Positions 1 to 9,392 are shown, numbered from the stretch's first letter. The stretch: 64,000 nt of DNA from Paraburkholderia hayleyella (GCF_009455685.1 NZ_QPES01000001.1:1736001-1800000), one strand, 5' to 3'. A program made the numbers and translations. The notes: a model not told the origin generated them from the sequence alone.

Positions 1-333
1 AGCGCGCTGTTTTTACGCGGCCTTGATTTTTCCGCTCACACGACGTTGCTGGTGTTTTGCATCGGTTTGCATGGGCTGTTCGTCAATGCGGTCCAGTCAA
101 CGATGTACGCCTTGTGCGTGTACATCTATCCGACCGAGGTGCGTGCCACCGGAACCGCGCTGGCGCTGGCCTTTGGACGGCTGGGCGCTATTCTCAGTGC
201 TTTTGCTGGCGCATGGCTCATCACTCAGGGCGGCGCGCCGGCTTATCTGGGCATGCTGGGCCTGGCCATGCTGATGGTGTTTGTCTGTCTGATGGCCGTT
301 CGACGTCATATTCCGCGCCTCGGTCATCTTTGA
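1..333 (+). CDS. MFS transporter, C-terminal part (aromatic acid/H+ symport type)
   Basis: The reading frame is open from base 1, so the gene starts before the window and only about 110 C-terminal residues are present. They form two to three hydrophobic segments ending in a basic tail. Between them lies YPTEVRATGTALALAFGR, a loop typical of the AAHS family of the major facilitator superfamily (PcaK-like permeases). The neighbour 136 bases downstream on the same strand is pobA, 4-hydroxybenzoate 3-monooxygenase, so import of 4-hydroxybenzoate or a related aromatic acid is a reasonable inference. Substrate cannot be decided from this fragment. Confidence 0.8.
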   Translation, partial: SALFLRGLDFSAHTTLLVFCIGLHGLFVNAVQSTMYALCVYIYPTEVRATGTALALAFGRLGAILSAFAGAWLITQGGAPAYLGMLGLAMLMVFVCLMAVRRHIPRLGHL

Positions 334-468
334 TCTTGCACCGGTAGCGCTTTTGGGAAAGCGAGCCGAGTGTGCAAACGGCAAGCTTTGTGGTTGTTTA
401 AACGAACGGACAGCCTCCAGACTAGGCTTCGACAAGCTTAAAACAAGCTGTCCGATTGGGAGACTTTC

Positions 469-1641
469 ATGCGTACTCAAGTCGGTATTATCGGAGCAGG
501 CCCGGCGGGCCTGCTTCTGTCCCATCTGTTGCATCTCAGGGGGATCGAATCAGTGGTTCTCGAAGCGCGTACCCGTGAGCAGATCGAATCGACCATCCGT
601 GCGGGTGTGCTGGAGCAGGGCACGATGGACGTGCTGCGCGAATCGGGCGTCGGCGAGCGGATGAGGGCGGAAGGCGCCTTGCACCATGGCATTGAACTCG
701 CGTTTGACGGCAAGCGGCGGCGCATTGACCTGCATGGCTTGACAGGCCAGTCGATCACCGTTTACGCCCAGCATGAGGTCATCAAGGATCTGGTGGCGGC
801 ACGCCTGGCGGCGGATGGGACGATCCTGTTTGGGGTCCACGACGTTTCGCTGCATGGCATAGAGACGCCAACGCCTTCCATCCGGTATCGGCACGAAGGC
901 GAGGCTCATACGCTCGAATGCGATTTCGTGATCGGCTGCGATGGCTCACAAGGCGTATCGCGCGCGGCTATTCCCGTTGATGCTCGCCGCGATTACGAGC
1001 GGGTCTACCCGTTTGGGTGGTTCGGTATTCTTGCTGAAGGACGGCCGACGGCCGACGAGCTGATTTACGCCCGTCACGATCGCGGTTTTGCCTTGATTAG
1101 CACGCGCTCGCCCAATGTGCAGCGGATGTATTTTCAGTGCGACCCGAAAGACTCGCTGGAAGCGTGGCCGGACGACCGGATCTGGAGTGAATTGCATGCG
1201 CGTGTCGATTCCGCCGATGGGCAGCAAGTCATCGACGGCAAGATATTTCAGAAGAACATCGTGGGCATGCGGAGTTTCGTCTCGGCCACGATGCAGCACG
1301 GCCGCCTGTTTCTTGCCGGTGACGCGGCGCACATTGTTCCGCCCACGGGTGCAAAAGGGCTCAATCTTGCGGTTTCTGACGTCCGGATACTCAGTCATGC
1401 ACTGGAAATCTGGTACCGCAGCGGCAATGAGGCGGCCCTTGCGGCCTACAGCGAAACGGCGTTGAAACGGATCTGGCGGGCCGAGCACTTCTCGTGGTGG
1501 ATGACGCGCATGATGCATCGCCTTGACGACGCCTCGCCCTTTGAGCAGCAGTTACAGGTTGCCGAACTGGAGCATGTGACGACGTCCCGGACGGCGGCGA
1601 AATCGCTGGCGGAAAATTATGTGGGTTGCGTGGCTATCTAG
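469..1641 (+). CDS. pobA: 4-hydroxybenzoate 3-monooxygenase
   Basis: Flavoprotein that hydroxylates 4-hydroxybenzoate to protocatechuate with NADPH and O2, feeding the beta-ketoadipate pathway in the cytoplasm. The product is 390 residues; the characterised Pseudomonas enzyme has 394. The FAD dinucleotide motif GAGPAG is at residues 9-14, the DG motif at 158-159, and a second FAD motif GDAAHIVPPTGAKG is near residue 285. Tyr200 (in ELIYARHDRGFAL) and Tyr384 (in ENYVG) match the two active-site tyrosines of the family (Tyr201 and Tyr385). The C terminus is a few residues short after ENYVG. The ATG follows a GGGAG-type ribosome site. No pobR regulator is seen next to it. Confidence 0.95.
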   Translation: MRTQVGIIGAGPAGLLLSHLLHLRGIESVVLEARTREQIESTIRAGVLEQGTMDVLRESGVGERMRAEGALHHGIELAFDGKRRRIDLHGLTGQSITVYAQHEVIKDLVAARLAADGTILFGVHDVSLHGIETPTPSIRYRHEGEAHTLECDFVIGCDGSQGVSRAAIPVDARRDYERVYPFGWFGILAEGRPTADELIYARHDRGFALISTRSPNVQRMYFQCDPKDSLEAWPDDRIWSELHARVDSADGQQVIDGKIFQKNIVGMRSFVSATMQHGRLFLAGDAAHIVPPTGAKGLNLAVSDVRILSHALEIWYRSGNEAALAAYSETALKRIWRAEHFSWWMTRMMHRLDDASPFEQQLQVAELEHVTTSRTAAKSLAENYVGCVAI

Positions 1642-1781
1642 CTTGAGCCTTGAGCGGCGGGGACTCTGCCGCTTGACGCGCGAGGATTGTTTGATGCGCC
1701 CGCGATGCAGGTAAAGCCGTGGGCCGCCGCGAGTCAAACCATGGCGGCCCGTGTGCTCGTGTGCCCGTGTGTGTCCGTGTA

Positions 1782-2594
1782 TTAACCTGGCGATAGCGTC
1801 GGATAGCGGTAAACCAGATGCGGGTAGGCTTGCTCCGCGCGGAGATTTTCGCGGATGATCCAGTCTTCCACGGCTTGCAGCGCGCCAAGACAGGATCCGT
1901 GCAAAGGGTCATCCAGCGTAATGTAGCCACCCTTCGGGTGCATTTTCGGCTGGACGGCATCGAGACAGTATTTCACGGCATCATGGATGTCGCAGTCGAT
2001 ATGGGCCAGCGCGATGGCATTGACCGACTTTAAAACCTGGGGCGCGGTATCGGAAAATAAACCTTTGACCAGCTTGAGATTGCTCAGTCCTAATTCATGC
2101 ACATAGGCAGCAAGGTCATCGAAATTCGTGTCGGAGAAGTCGCCCAGCTTATGCAAGTCCAGAACTTCGTCGGTTTTGGGCATGCCTGCGAAGGTATCGA
2201 AGGCATAGACGGTACCGGGGAGTTGGAGGCGGCGCGCCACGTTAGCGATGAAGATGGCACTGCCGCCTTTGTAGCTGCCGAATTCCAGAAAATCCCCCGT
2301 GATTCCCTCAAGCCCGAATTTCATGATAAGAAACAGGTTCATCAGTTTGTGTTCGGCCAGTATGGTTCGGCCAAGGGCCAATTCGAGGCTTTCCCGATAG
2401 ACTTCGTCGTTTTTGATGGATTCGATCAGAGCACCGTATTCCAAACACCAGCCGCGTGTATGGCCTGCGGTTATATTCCGGCCAGCGACAATGGATTCTG
2501 CGTCAGCGCGGTGAAGTTTTTTTAAGGTGGTGTTGAGTTCGGCTGGGTTGTTCATGCCGGAGATGACTGATATAGATGAATAACGAGCACTCAT
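1782..2594 (-). CDS. TylF/MycF-family O-methyltransferase-like protein
   Basis: A class I SAM-dependent methyltransferase of the TylF (macrocin O-methyltransferase) family, about 270 residues. The SAM-binding motif FLEFGSYKGGSAIF lies near residue 115, YAFDTFAGMP follows as the acidic second strand, and the metal-binding-type acidic segment is HIDCDIHDAV. TylF members methylate sugar hydroxyls of macrolides, but many chromosomal homologues modify surface glycans or have unknown substrates. The frame is open further upstream, to base 2759. ATG 2594 was chosen because a GGA-rich ribosome site precedes it and the upstream residues are low in similarity to the family. It stands alone; no glycan or antibiotic cluster is adjacent. 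Confidence 0.75.
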   Translation of the reverse strand: MSARYSSISVISGMNNPAELNTTLKKLHRADAESIVAGRNITAGHTRGWCLEYGALIESIKNDEVYRESLELALGRTILAEHKLMNLFLIMKFGLEGITGDFLEFGSYKGGSAIFIANVARRLQLPGTVYAFDTFAGMPKTDEVLDLHKLGDFSDTNFDDLAAYVHELGLSNLKLVKGLFSDTAPQVLKSVNAIALAHIDCDIHDAVKYCLDAVQPKMHPKGGYITLDDPLHGSCLGALQAVEDWIIRENLRAEQAYPHLVYRYPTLSPG

Positions 2595-2816
2595 ATCTTT
2601 TTCCAGGCTTGGTTGGTGGGGGAGACGATCACTATAACGAAGATGCACGGATGTTTTTATTCGAGGTACCGAGGGTATGTATAAGTCATGTGACAGGGCA
2701 GTATAAACGACGGCTAGTGCCGGCCAGCTTGTATTATCGGCAGGCGGTTCAGGCAGCAAGCTGCGGCACGGTCTTTTGTATTAATTCATTTTTAAATCTG
2801 TTTTTTTTGAATCAGC

Positions 2817-3017
2817 ATGACAAACCAGAATAATGCGCAAAATAGCGCGTTCGATGACCATTCGACACCAGGCTGCCAGCCGCTGCTTGCGTTGCGTCTT
2901 ACCCTTGTCACGCTCGCGCTTGTCACTTTGCTGTCGGGCTGCGGTGTGTTTTGCGGTGGGGGTGGCGGAAGCGGCGGAGGGTTCGCCGGTGGGTGTGCCA
3001 CGGGTATACGGTTTTGA
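2817..3017 (+). CDS. putative small lipoprotein
   Basis: A 66-residue ORF whose middle reads as a lipoprotein signal: a hydrophobic stretch followed by the lipobox LLSGC near residue 42, then a glycine-rich tail of about 24 residues. The n-region before the hydrophobic core is long (about 25 residues), so the true start may lie inside the ORF. It sits 44 bases before tadA on the same strand. Small glycine-rich lipoproteins in front of tadA would be an unremarkable arrangement, but no family was recognised. The lipobox is the only strong support. Confidence 0.45.
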   Translation: MTNQNNAQNSAFDDHSTPGCQPLLALRLTLVTLALVTLLSGCGVFCGGGGGSGGGFAGGCATGIRF

Positions 3018-3061
3018 GCGGCGCGCGGCTTGAGTGCGCATACAGTGGAAGTGGATCACTC

Positions 3062-3655
3062 ATGAAACATCCAGGTGAGAGCGCTACACCGGACCTTGAG
3101 CTCGCAGCCCAGGAGGCGCGTGACCACTATTTCATGATGCAGGCGCTAGCCGCTGCGCAAGAAGCGGACGCTGCGGGAGAAGTGCCGGTGGGCGCGGTCC
3201 TGGTCAAGGATGGCGTCGTGCTTGCCAGGGGTTTCAATCACCCGATTGGTTTGCACGACCCGTCAGCACATGCGGAAATGGTGGCGTTGCGCGGCGCGGC
3301 CCAGACGCTGGCCAACTACCGTCTGCCGGGATGCGAACTTTATGTGACGCTTGAACCCTGTTTGATGTGTGCTGGCGCCATCATGCATGCCCGCCTTGCC
3401 CGCGTGGTGTTCGGCGCACGGGACCCGAAAACCGGTGTGTGCGGCAGCGTGGTGGATGCTTTTGCCAATCCGCAGCTCAATCACCATACGGTAGTGGTCG
3501 GAGGCGTGCTTGAAAGTGAATGCAGCGCGGTGCTCAAACGCTTTTTTGCTCAGCGGCGCCAGCTTGGCCGTGATGCGCGTGACGCGCGCCGGGCGTCGGA
3601 GGCCATCGGGGCTGATAGCGCGTCATCAGGGCCACGCCAGGTTCCCCAGACGTAA
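3062..3655 (+). CDS. tadA: tRNA-specific adenosine deaminase
   Basis: Deaminates the wobble adenosine of tRNA-Arg(ACG) to inosine. The zinc and catalytic motifs are clear: HAE at residues 70-72 (zinc His and proton-shuttle Glu) and PCLMC at 99-103 (zinc cysteines). The order is that of cytidine-deaminase-fold enzymes. At 197 residues it is longer than E. coli TadA because of a charged C-terminal extension rich in Arg and Ala. The frame is open upstream, but ATG 3062 gives the usual N terminus, and the catalytic core begins about 20 residues later. The next gene, an LD-carboxypeptidase, follows 69 bases downstream. Confidence 0.92.
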   Translation: MKHPGESATPDLELAAQEARDHYFMMQALAAAQEADAAGEVPVGAVLVKDGVVLARGFNHPIGLHDPSAHAEMVALRGAAQTLANYRLPGCELYVTLEPCLMCAGAIMHARLARVVFGARDPKTGVCGSVVDAFANPQLNHHTVVVGGVLESECSAVLKRFFAQRRQLGRDARDARRASEAIGADSASSGPRQVPQT

Positions 3656-3724
3656 AGCCGCGATTTGGCGCTAACACCTGTCCACGGCCCAACTTACTGC
3701 TCCAACTCAGCCTCTTTCTTGCCC

Positions 3725-4651
3725 ATGACTGCTCCTCGCATCCTCGAACTGATCGCGCCTTCAGGCTATCCCGACAATTCAAACGTGGTTCAGCTCGCGT
3801 TGCAGCGTTTGGCGGAGCAAGGTCTGCAGATCGAGGGCGAGCCGGTCACGCAGCGGCGCTATCAACGCTTTGCCGGCACCGATGGCGAACGGGCTGCCGA
3901 TCTGAACCGTCTGGCTGACCCTGCGCGGCGTTTGCCGGATATTGTTCTGGCCGTACGCGGTGGATATGGCGCGGTGCGCGTGTTGCACGGTCTCGACTAC
4001 GAAGGCTTGCAACGACGTTTGCAGGAGCAGCCCGTGGCGTTGGTGGGGCATAGCGATTTCACGGCGATTCAACTGGCTTTGCTGGCACGCGCGGGGCTCA
4101 CGACGTTCGCTGGCCCGATGCTGACGAGCGATTTCGGCGCGCCGGTTCTTAGTGCATTCACGCAGGAACACTTCTGGACGGCACTGACCCAGCCGGTTTT
4201 CGCGCTGACGGTGACGGCGCCGCAAATCCAGAGCGCCGATGTGACAGGCACGTTGTGGGGTGGCAACCTGGCGATGCTGGCTGCACTGGTTGGCACACCC
4301 TATATGCCGCCTGTGAAAGGCGGCATCCTTTTTCTTGAAGACATCAACGAGCAGCCATTCCGGCTCGAACGGATGATCTATCAACTCCATCTGGCGGGCA
4401 TTCTGGAGCAGCAGCAGGCGCTGGTGCTGGGAGACTTCTCGGGCAGCCGGACCTTCGATTACGACAACGGCTATGACTTGTACGCGATGATTGCGCAGGT
4501 GCGCTCGCTGGTCGGGATTCCGGTGTTCACGGGTTTACCGTTTGGTCATATTCCCGACAAGGTCACGTTGCCGATGGGGGCGAAGGCACATCTCATGGCC
4601 AATACGCATGGCTTTACGCTGACGCTCTCGGGACATCCGACACTGGCGTAA
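3725..4651 (+). CDS. ldcA: muramoyltetrapeptide LD-carboxypeptidase (S66 family)
   Basis: Peptidase family S66, which removes the terminal D-alanine from recycled murein tetrapeptides in the cytoplasm. The product has 308 residues, a normal family length. The nucleophile is Ser110 in VALVGHSDF. The Glu of the triad lies in FLEDINEQPFRLERM and the His in GLPFGHIPDKVTLPMG near the C terminus. The start ATG 3725 gives MTAPRILELIAPSGYP, the usual N-terminal strand of the family. A TTG in frame at 3665 is possible but would add 20 unsupported residues. The tadA-ldcA order on one strand suggests co-transcription. Confidence 0.9.
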   Translation: MTAPRILELIAPSGYPDNSNVVQLALQRLAEQGLQIEGEPVTQRRYQRFAGTDGERAADLNRLADPARRLPDIVLAVRGGYGAVRVLHGLDYEGLQRRLQEQPVALVGHSDFTAIQLALLARAGLTTFAGPMLTSDFGAPVLSAFTQEHFWTALTQPVFALTVTAPQIQSADVTGTLWGGNLAMLAALVGTPYMPPVKGGILFLEDINEQPFRLERMIYQLHLAGILEQQQALVLGDFSGSRTFDYDNGYDLYAMIAQVRSLVGIPVFTGLPFGHIPDKVTLPMGAKAHLMANTHGFTLTLSGHPTLA

Positions 4652-5002
4652 GGCTGCCGATTTTTAACAGGCCTTGTCTTTTTCCTTCTTTTCTTTTTCC
4701 TGACCTTGCCTGACCGTGAGCAAGGGTAAACGCTTATGTTTTGCTGCCGCGGCGGAATGAGGCCCGTGCTGTCCATACTTCGGCCCTGACCCGCACTATC
4801 TGCCTGCGTGTATGGTGCCCAGGAGCGTTTTCGCTACACTTGCCCACTTTACGGAGCGGATCTGGGCGCCTTCTCCTTCTCCTCCAGTTCTCCTCCTGTT
4901 TTCGTGTCCCTGTTCCGGTGTGTGCTGTGATGCCTCGCTGCGCATCGTGTGCTGCCATGACGCTTTTTCCGCTCATTACGCTCATTACCTTTGCATCCCA
5001 CC
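4652..5002. other. intergenic region before the purine operon
   Basis: About 350 bases without a credible gene. It holds a pyrimidine-rich stretch just after ldcA (4676-4702, many T and C) and short ORFs on both strands that lack any recognisable motif. The promoter of puuE is expected here, but no convincing -35/-10 pair could be picked by eye. Confidence 0.5.
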
Positions 5003-6001
5003 ATGTCATCTGATTCGAATCGCTTGCCTGATCCGCTCGACTATCCACGCGATCTGACCGGCTACGGCCGCTATCCCATTCATGCCCAGTGGCCTGGACG
5101 GGCCCGTATCGCTGTGCAGTTCGTGCTGAATTACGAAGAGGGCGGCGAGAACTGCGTGCTCCATGGAGATCCGGCTTCGGAGCAGTTTTTATCCGAAATT
5201 ATCGGCGCGGCCGCTTATCCCGCCCGTCATATGAGCATGGAGTCGATTTACGAATACGGCTCGCGCGTGGGCGTGTGGCGTATCTTGCGTGAATTCGAAA
5301 AGCGCGCCTTGCCGTTCACGGTATTTGGCGTGGGGATGGCGCTTGAGCGTCATCCCGAGCTGGCTCGCGCCTTCGTTGAGCTGGGGCATGAAATTGCCTG
5401 TCACGGTTATCGCTGGATTCACTATCAGGATGTCTCGCCCGAGCGCGAAGCCGAACACATGCGTCTTGGCATGGAGGCGATCGAGCGTGTCACGGGGGTG
5501 CGTCCGCTGGGCTGGTACACCGGCCGCGACAGCCCCAACACGCATCGTCTGGTAGCGGAATATGGCGGTTTTCTCTACGACTCGGATTATTACGGCGACG
5601 ACCTGCCGTTCTGGATGGACGTCAAGGTGAGCGGTGGCGCGATCGTGCCGCAACTGATCGTGCCGTACACGCTGGACACCAACGACATGCGTTTCGCCAG
5701 CCCGCAGGGCTTCAATACCGCGGATCATTTTTTTACCTATCTGCGCGATGCGTTCGATGTGCTTTACGCCGAGGGCGACGAATCTCCCAAAATGCTTTCG
5801 GTTGGCATGCATTGCCGTTTGCTGGGGCGGCCAGGGCGGTTTCGTGCGCTTCAGCGGTTTCTCGACTACATCGAGCAACACGAGCGCGTGTGGGTTACGC
5901 GGCGCGTCGATATTGCGAAGCACTGGCGCGAACATCATCCGTATCAGCCCAAACAGCTCAAACAGCCCAAACAGCTCAAACAGCACGGGAGCGAGGCATG
6001 A
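5003..6001 (+). CDS. puuE: allantoinase, polysaccharide-deacetylase type (PuuE)
   Basis: Metal-independent allantoinase of the polysaccharide deacetylase fold, converting (S)-allantoin to allantoate. The 332-residue product carries the family hallmarks NYEEGGENCVLHGD near residue 44, a barrel strand FTVFGVGMALERHP, EIACHGYRWIHYQ and GWYTGRDSPNTHRL. ATG 5003 was preferred over TTG 4991. It begins a tight plus-strand operon with uraD (ATGA overlap), alc and allA, all steps of urate degradation. The C terminus ends in a short repetitive tail, QPKQLK units rich in Gln, Lys and Pro, which is not part of the catalytic fold. Confidence 0.93.
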   Translation: MSSDSNRLPDPLDYPRDLTGYGRYPIHAQWPGRARIAVQFVLNYEEGGENCVLHGDPASEQFLSEIIGAAAYPARHMSMESIYEYGSRVGVWRILREFEKRALPFTVFGVGMALERHPELARAFVELGHEIACHGYRWIHYQDVSPEREAEHMRLGMEAIERVTGVRPLGWYTGRDSPNTHRLVAEYGGFLYDSDYYGDDLPFWMDVKVSGGAIVPQLIVPYTLDTNDMRFASPQGFNTADHFFTYLRDAFDVLYAEGDESPKMLSVGMHCRLLGRPGRFRALQRFLDYIEQHERVWVTRRVDIAKHWREHHPYQPKQLKQPKQLKQHGSEA

Positions 6002-6519
6002 AAGCGATGCAATACACCCTTAAGCAGCTTAATCAGGCGTCAGTCGAGGCGTTTGTTGCGGCTTTATCGGGGGTTTTCGAGCATTCGCCGTGGGTGGCCC
6101 GTGACGTGGCTTCCCAGCGGCCTTTCGCCAGTATTGACGCGCTGCATCGCACGATGTCGCAGGCAGTCGAAGCGGCGGGTGAGCCGACCCAACTCGCGCT
6201 CATCAATGCTCACCCTGAGCTGGCGGGCAAGGCCGCGATACGGGGCGAACTGACGCAAGAATCGACCCGTGAGCAAAGCGGCGCAGGCCTCGATCAATGC
6301 ACCCAGGACGAGTTCGACACACTGTTAAGGCTGAATGCCGCCTACCGGGAGAAGTTCGGTTTTCCGTTCATCCTTGCGGTGCGCGGGTATGACCGCCACG
6401 GCATCATCAAAAATTTCGAGGCGCGCGTGAATCACAGTTACGCCGAAGAATTGCGCGCGAGCCTCGACCAGATTTACCGCATTGCCCGCTTCAGGCTGGA
6501 TGACCTGATCAGCGCTTGA
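5998..6519 (+). CDS. uraD: OHCU decarboxylase
   Basis: 2-oxo-4-hydroxy-4-carboxy-5-ureidoimidazoline decarboxylase, giving (S)-allantoin. The product is 173 residues, within family range. The catalytic histidine is His72 in NAHPELAGKAA. EKFGFPFILAVRG near residue 120 is the second signature, and the C-terminal helix bundle has the usual basic RVNH segment. The start codon overlaps the puuE stop in an ATGA, pointing to translational coupling. A second in-frame ATG at 6007 is an alternative start. Confidence 0.93.
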   Translation: MKAMQYTLKQLNQASVEAFVAALSGVFEHSPWVARDVASQRPFASIDALHRTMSQAVEAAGEPTQLALINAHPELAGKAAIRGELTQESTREQSGAGLDQCTQDEFDTLLRLNAAYREKFGFPFILAVRGYDRHGIIKNFEARVNHSYAEELRASLDQIYRIARFRLDDLISA

Positions 6520-6644
6520 GGAGTGCCTGTGGGTATTCCTGATTCCTGCGGGTATGCCTGGTAAGCCCGGGGCTCAAAACGAGCCCTGTTTTTTTGACAC
6601 GTGTTTTGACACACCGACACAACGACATAAAGAGGAAGACAAAG

Positions 6645-7664
6645 ATGGCACTCCCCATTTCCGATCCGAATGCGCCTGATTTCACGCGCCGTTATGTGAA
6701 CCTGGCGGATCCGCGTCTGGGTGCGAAGGCGCTTGTGGCAAGCGATGATTTTTTCGCCCCGAAGGAACGGATGCTGAACCCGGAGCCTGCTGTCTTCATT
6801 CCTGGCAAGTACGACGACCATGGCAAGTGGATGGATGGCTGGGAGACGCGCCGCAAGCGCGCCAGCGGTTATGACTGGTGCGTGGTCAAGCTGGCCCGTC
6901 CGGGGGTCATCAAGGGGCTGGATCTGGACACGAGTCATTTCACTGGCAATTTTCCGCCTGCCGCATCGGTGGAAGCCGCTTACGTGACCGATACGACCGA
7001 TAACGCGCCCAGCGAGAGCACACAATGGCACGAGATCGTGCCCTCGGCCACCTTGCAGGGCAATAGTCACCACTACGTCGAAATTACCGATACGCGTCCC
7101 TACACGCATCTGCGCGTGAACCTGTATCCCGATGGCGGTCTTGCCCGTTTCCGCGTGTATGGCCAGCCGCAAATGAACTGGGCGGACGCCAGCCGTACCG
7201 AGCAGTTTGATCTGGCCGCGATGGAAAACGGCGCTTATGTCGTGGCGGCGAATAACCAGCACTTTGGGCCGGCTTCGACCATTCTGATGCCGGGCCGTGG
7301 CCAGAACATGGGGGATGGCTGGGAAACCCGGCGGCGGCGTGAGCCTGGCAACGACTGGGCTATTGTGGCGCTGGCGCAGCCTGGCGTGATTCGCAAGATC
7401 GAAGTCGATACCGCGCACTTCAAGGGCAACTACCCGGACCGCTGCTCGATTCAGGCGGCCTATGTGAAGGGCGGCACGGATAGCTCGCTGATTACCCAGG
7501 CCATGTTCTGGCCTGTTTTGCTGGACGAGCAAAAACTCGAGATGGACAAGCAGCATTATTTTGCCAGCGAGGTGGCGACACTGGGCCCGGTTACTCACGT
7601 GCGCTTCAATATCATTCCTGACGGCGGGGTATCGCGCTTGCGCCTGTGGGGAACACTCGCGTGA
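6645..7664 (+). CDS. alc: allantoicase
   Basis: Allantoate amidinohydrolase, releasing urea and (S)-ureidoglycolate. The 339-residue protein contains two copies of the allantoicase repeat, visible as two parallel segments: GKWMDGWETRRKR near residue 60 and NMGDGWETRRRR near residue 223. Each is followed by a DTSHF or DTAHF strand and an R-F-R-V-Y / R-L-R-L-W end. A good AGAGGAAG ribosome site lies about 10 bases before ATG 6645. It is the third gene of the urate operon; its stop is 5 bases before the allA start. Confidence 0.94.
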   Translation: MALPISDPNAPDFTRRYVNLADPRLGAKALVASDDFFAPKERMLNPEPAVFIPGKYDDHGKWMDGWETRRKRASGYDWCVVKLARPGVIKGLDLDTSHFTGNFPPAASVEAAYVTDTTDNAPSESTQWHEIVPSATLQGNSHHYVEITDTRPYTHLRVNLYPDGGLARFRVYGQPQMNWADASRTEQFDLAAMENGAYVVAANNQHFGPASTILMPGRGQNMGDGWETRRRREPGNDWAIVALAQPGVIRKIEVDTAHFKGNYPDRCSIQAAYVKGGTDSSLITQAMFWPVLLDEQKLEMDKQHYFASEVATLGPVTHVRFNIIPDGGVSRLRLWGTLA

Positions 7665-7669
7665 CGGCG

Positions 7670-8200
7670 ATGACGGCCCTTCGGGTCGAACCCCTGACAC
7701 GCGAGGCATTCGCGCCATTTGGCGATGTCATCGAGCTAGCGGGTGCCAAACAGGTGCCGATCAACCTTGGCACGACTATCCGCTATCACGATCTGGCGCA
7801 TATCGATGTCGCGGACGAGGTGGGGCGGCCGCTGGTGAACCTGTTTCGCGGCCAGCCCCGCACGCTGCCATTCGAAGTGAAGATGCTGGAGCGTCATCCG
7901 CTGGGCAGCCAGGCGTTTATTCCGTTGAATGACAAGCCGTATCTGGTGGTCGTCGCACCCGCTGGCGAACTTGACGCCGCCCTGGTGCGGGCGTTTATCA
8001 CCAGCGGCTGGCAGGGTGTGAATTACGCGAAAGGGGTCTGGCACCATCCGCTGATCGCGCTGGGTGAGGTGAGCGATTTCATCGTGGTGGATCGGGGGGG
8101 GGACGGGCTGAATCTGAATGAACAGGATTTGCCCGCCTCGCTATGGCTGAGCGCTGATGCGATTCATGGCGATAGCACGATCAAGCGCGTGAAGGGTTGA
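7670..8200 (+). CDS. allA: ureidoglycolate lyase
   Basis: Splits ureidoglycolate to glyoxylate and urea, the last step of the pathway encoded here. The product has 176 residues and begins MTALRVEPLTREAFAPFGDV, the standard family N terminus, which decided the start at ATG 7670. A GTG at 7661 overlapping the alc stop is possible. Family signatures present are LVNLFRGQPRTLPFEVKMLERHP and the cupin-type end of the barrel GVWHHPLIAL. A rho-independent terminator follows at 8270-8299. Confidence 0.92.
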   Translation: MTALRVEPLTREAFAPFGDVIELAGAKQVPINLGTTIRYHDLAHIDVADEVGRPLVNLFRGQPRTLPFEVKMLERHPLGSQAFIPLNDKPYLVVVAPAGELDAALVRAFITSGWQGVNYAKGVWHHPLIALGEVSDFIVVDRGGDGLNLNEQDLPASLWLSADAIHGDSTIKRVKG

Positions 8201-8269
8201 TGCGGCGCGGCGTTGGGTGTGGCCGGTTGGCGGTTTTGTGTGGCGATGCGAGGATGCGGCTTAAGTGGC

Positions 8270-8299
8270 GCCCACCGGGTTGTGACGGTGGGCGTTTTT
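8270..8299 (+). terminator. rho-independent terminator after the urate operon
   Basis: A 7-bp perfect stem, GCCCACC at 8270-8276 with GGTGGGC at 8287-8293, a 10-base loop, and a T5 run at 8295-8299. It lies 70 bases after allA and just before the convergent bluB stop. Confidence 0.8.
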
Positions 8300-8331
8300 C
8301 ATGAGCGTGCCCGCCTGGCCGTCGAGGTTTG

Positions 8332-9033
8332 TCAATCCCGCTTAAGCCTGGCTTCGGCTGCGGTTTGTGTTTGTGCTTGCGCTTCAGTTGTTGCCGCAGG
8401 CCAATGGTTTTCGAACACGCATTCGGACAGTGGCAAACGGCTTGCCCAACGCTGGGTTTCGAGCATCGGTTCCGTATAAAACTGTTCGACGTGGCCAAGG
8501 CATAGAATCGCCACGGGCTGCGCGCCTGGCGGCATGTGCAGCAGCGCCCGAACCTGCGCGCAATCGAAGAGCGACACCCAGCCCATGCCAATCCCTTCGG
8601 CGCGGGCGGCTAGCCACATGTTCTGGATGGCGCAGGCCACCGATGCCAGATCCATTTCGGGCAGTGTCCGGCGGCCAAAAATATGGGCCTCGCGCTGGTC
8701 CATCAACGCCATCACGAGCAGCTCGCCGCATTCGAGCATGCCCTCGACCTTGAGCCGCATAAACTCATCACCACGCTGGCCGAGTGCTTCCGCGGTTTTT
8801 TGCCGCTCGTCGTCAACCAGACGATGCAGTGCGTGACGCAGTGTGGGGTCGGTAATCCGGGTAATGCGCCAGGGTTGCATGAAGCCGACGCTCGGCGCGT
8901 GATGGGCGGCTTCCAGCAGCCGTTGCAACAATGCGGGGTCCAGCGGTGTGGGCACAAAATGGCGCATGTCGCGCCGCTCGTAAATGGCACGGTAAACCGC
9001 GGCGCGTTCGACATCGTTAAATGGCTCGGTCAT
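8332..9033 (-). CDS. bluB: 5,6-dimethylbenzimidazole synthase
   Basis: Flavin-destructase of the nitroreductase fold that cleaves FMN to make the lower ligand of cobalamin. The 233-residue product has the BluB-type start RDMRHFVPTPLD, the FMN-binding AAHHAPSVGFMQPWR near residue 43 and GIGMGWVSLFD near residue 150. The GFMQPWR segment separates BluB from ordinary nitroreductases. The C terminus beyond about residue 212 is a low-complexity Gln/Ala/Thr tail. It stands alone, convergent with allA, and no cobalamin riboswitch was recognised upstream. Confidence 0.88.
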   Translation of the reverse strand: MTEPFNDVERAAVYRAIYERRDMRHFVPTPLDPALLQRLLEAAHHAPSVGFMQPWRITRITDPTLRHALHRLVDDERQKTAEALGQRGDEFMRLKVEGMLECGELLVMALMDQREAHIFGRRTLPEMDLASVACAIQNMWLAARAEGIGMGWVSLFDCAQVRALLHMPPGAQPVAILCLGHVEQFYTEPMLETQRWASRLPLSECVFENHWPAATTEAQAQTQTAAEARLKRD

Positions 9034-9392
9034 AAGGAATGAGGGCAGTCAATTGAAGTAGCGAAGTAGCGAAAGTAATGAACGTAGCAAAAATAACCAA
9101 AAGCAGCCAAAAGTAGCATTAGCCGCGGTGATAGGTTAGCCCGGTTGAATCATGGTGAGGACGTACGTTGCTGTTATTGTCCGCTGATGCTTGCGGTGAC
9201 ACAAATAATCAATCTTTTGTTGCCGTACACGTTAAGCTCGATTGTGTTCAGGGACTACGCACCCTGTGCGCTATACGTATTACATGTGTTACACGTATTA
9301 CACCGGCTGAATTTTCCTGACGATGTAAACAGCCGTTTTACTGGTTTTATGTGGCGTCATCCTTTCATCTTTATCACTGTGAGGGAAACATT
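9034..9392. other. intergenic region with short repeats
   Basis: No gene supported. Near 9055-9120 there is an A-rich stretch with recurring GTAGC and AAAAG words. At 9275-9302 the decamer ACGTATTACA occurs twice, 18 bases apart, in an AT-rich setting that could hold the promoter of the following BOF gene or a regulator site. Confidence 0.4.

Noticed and set aside
9034..9260. Cobalamin riboswitch upstream of bluB
   Set aside because: No B12-box-like core was found in the region upstream of the bluB start.
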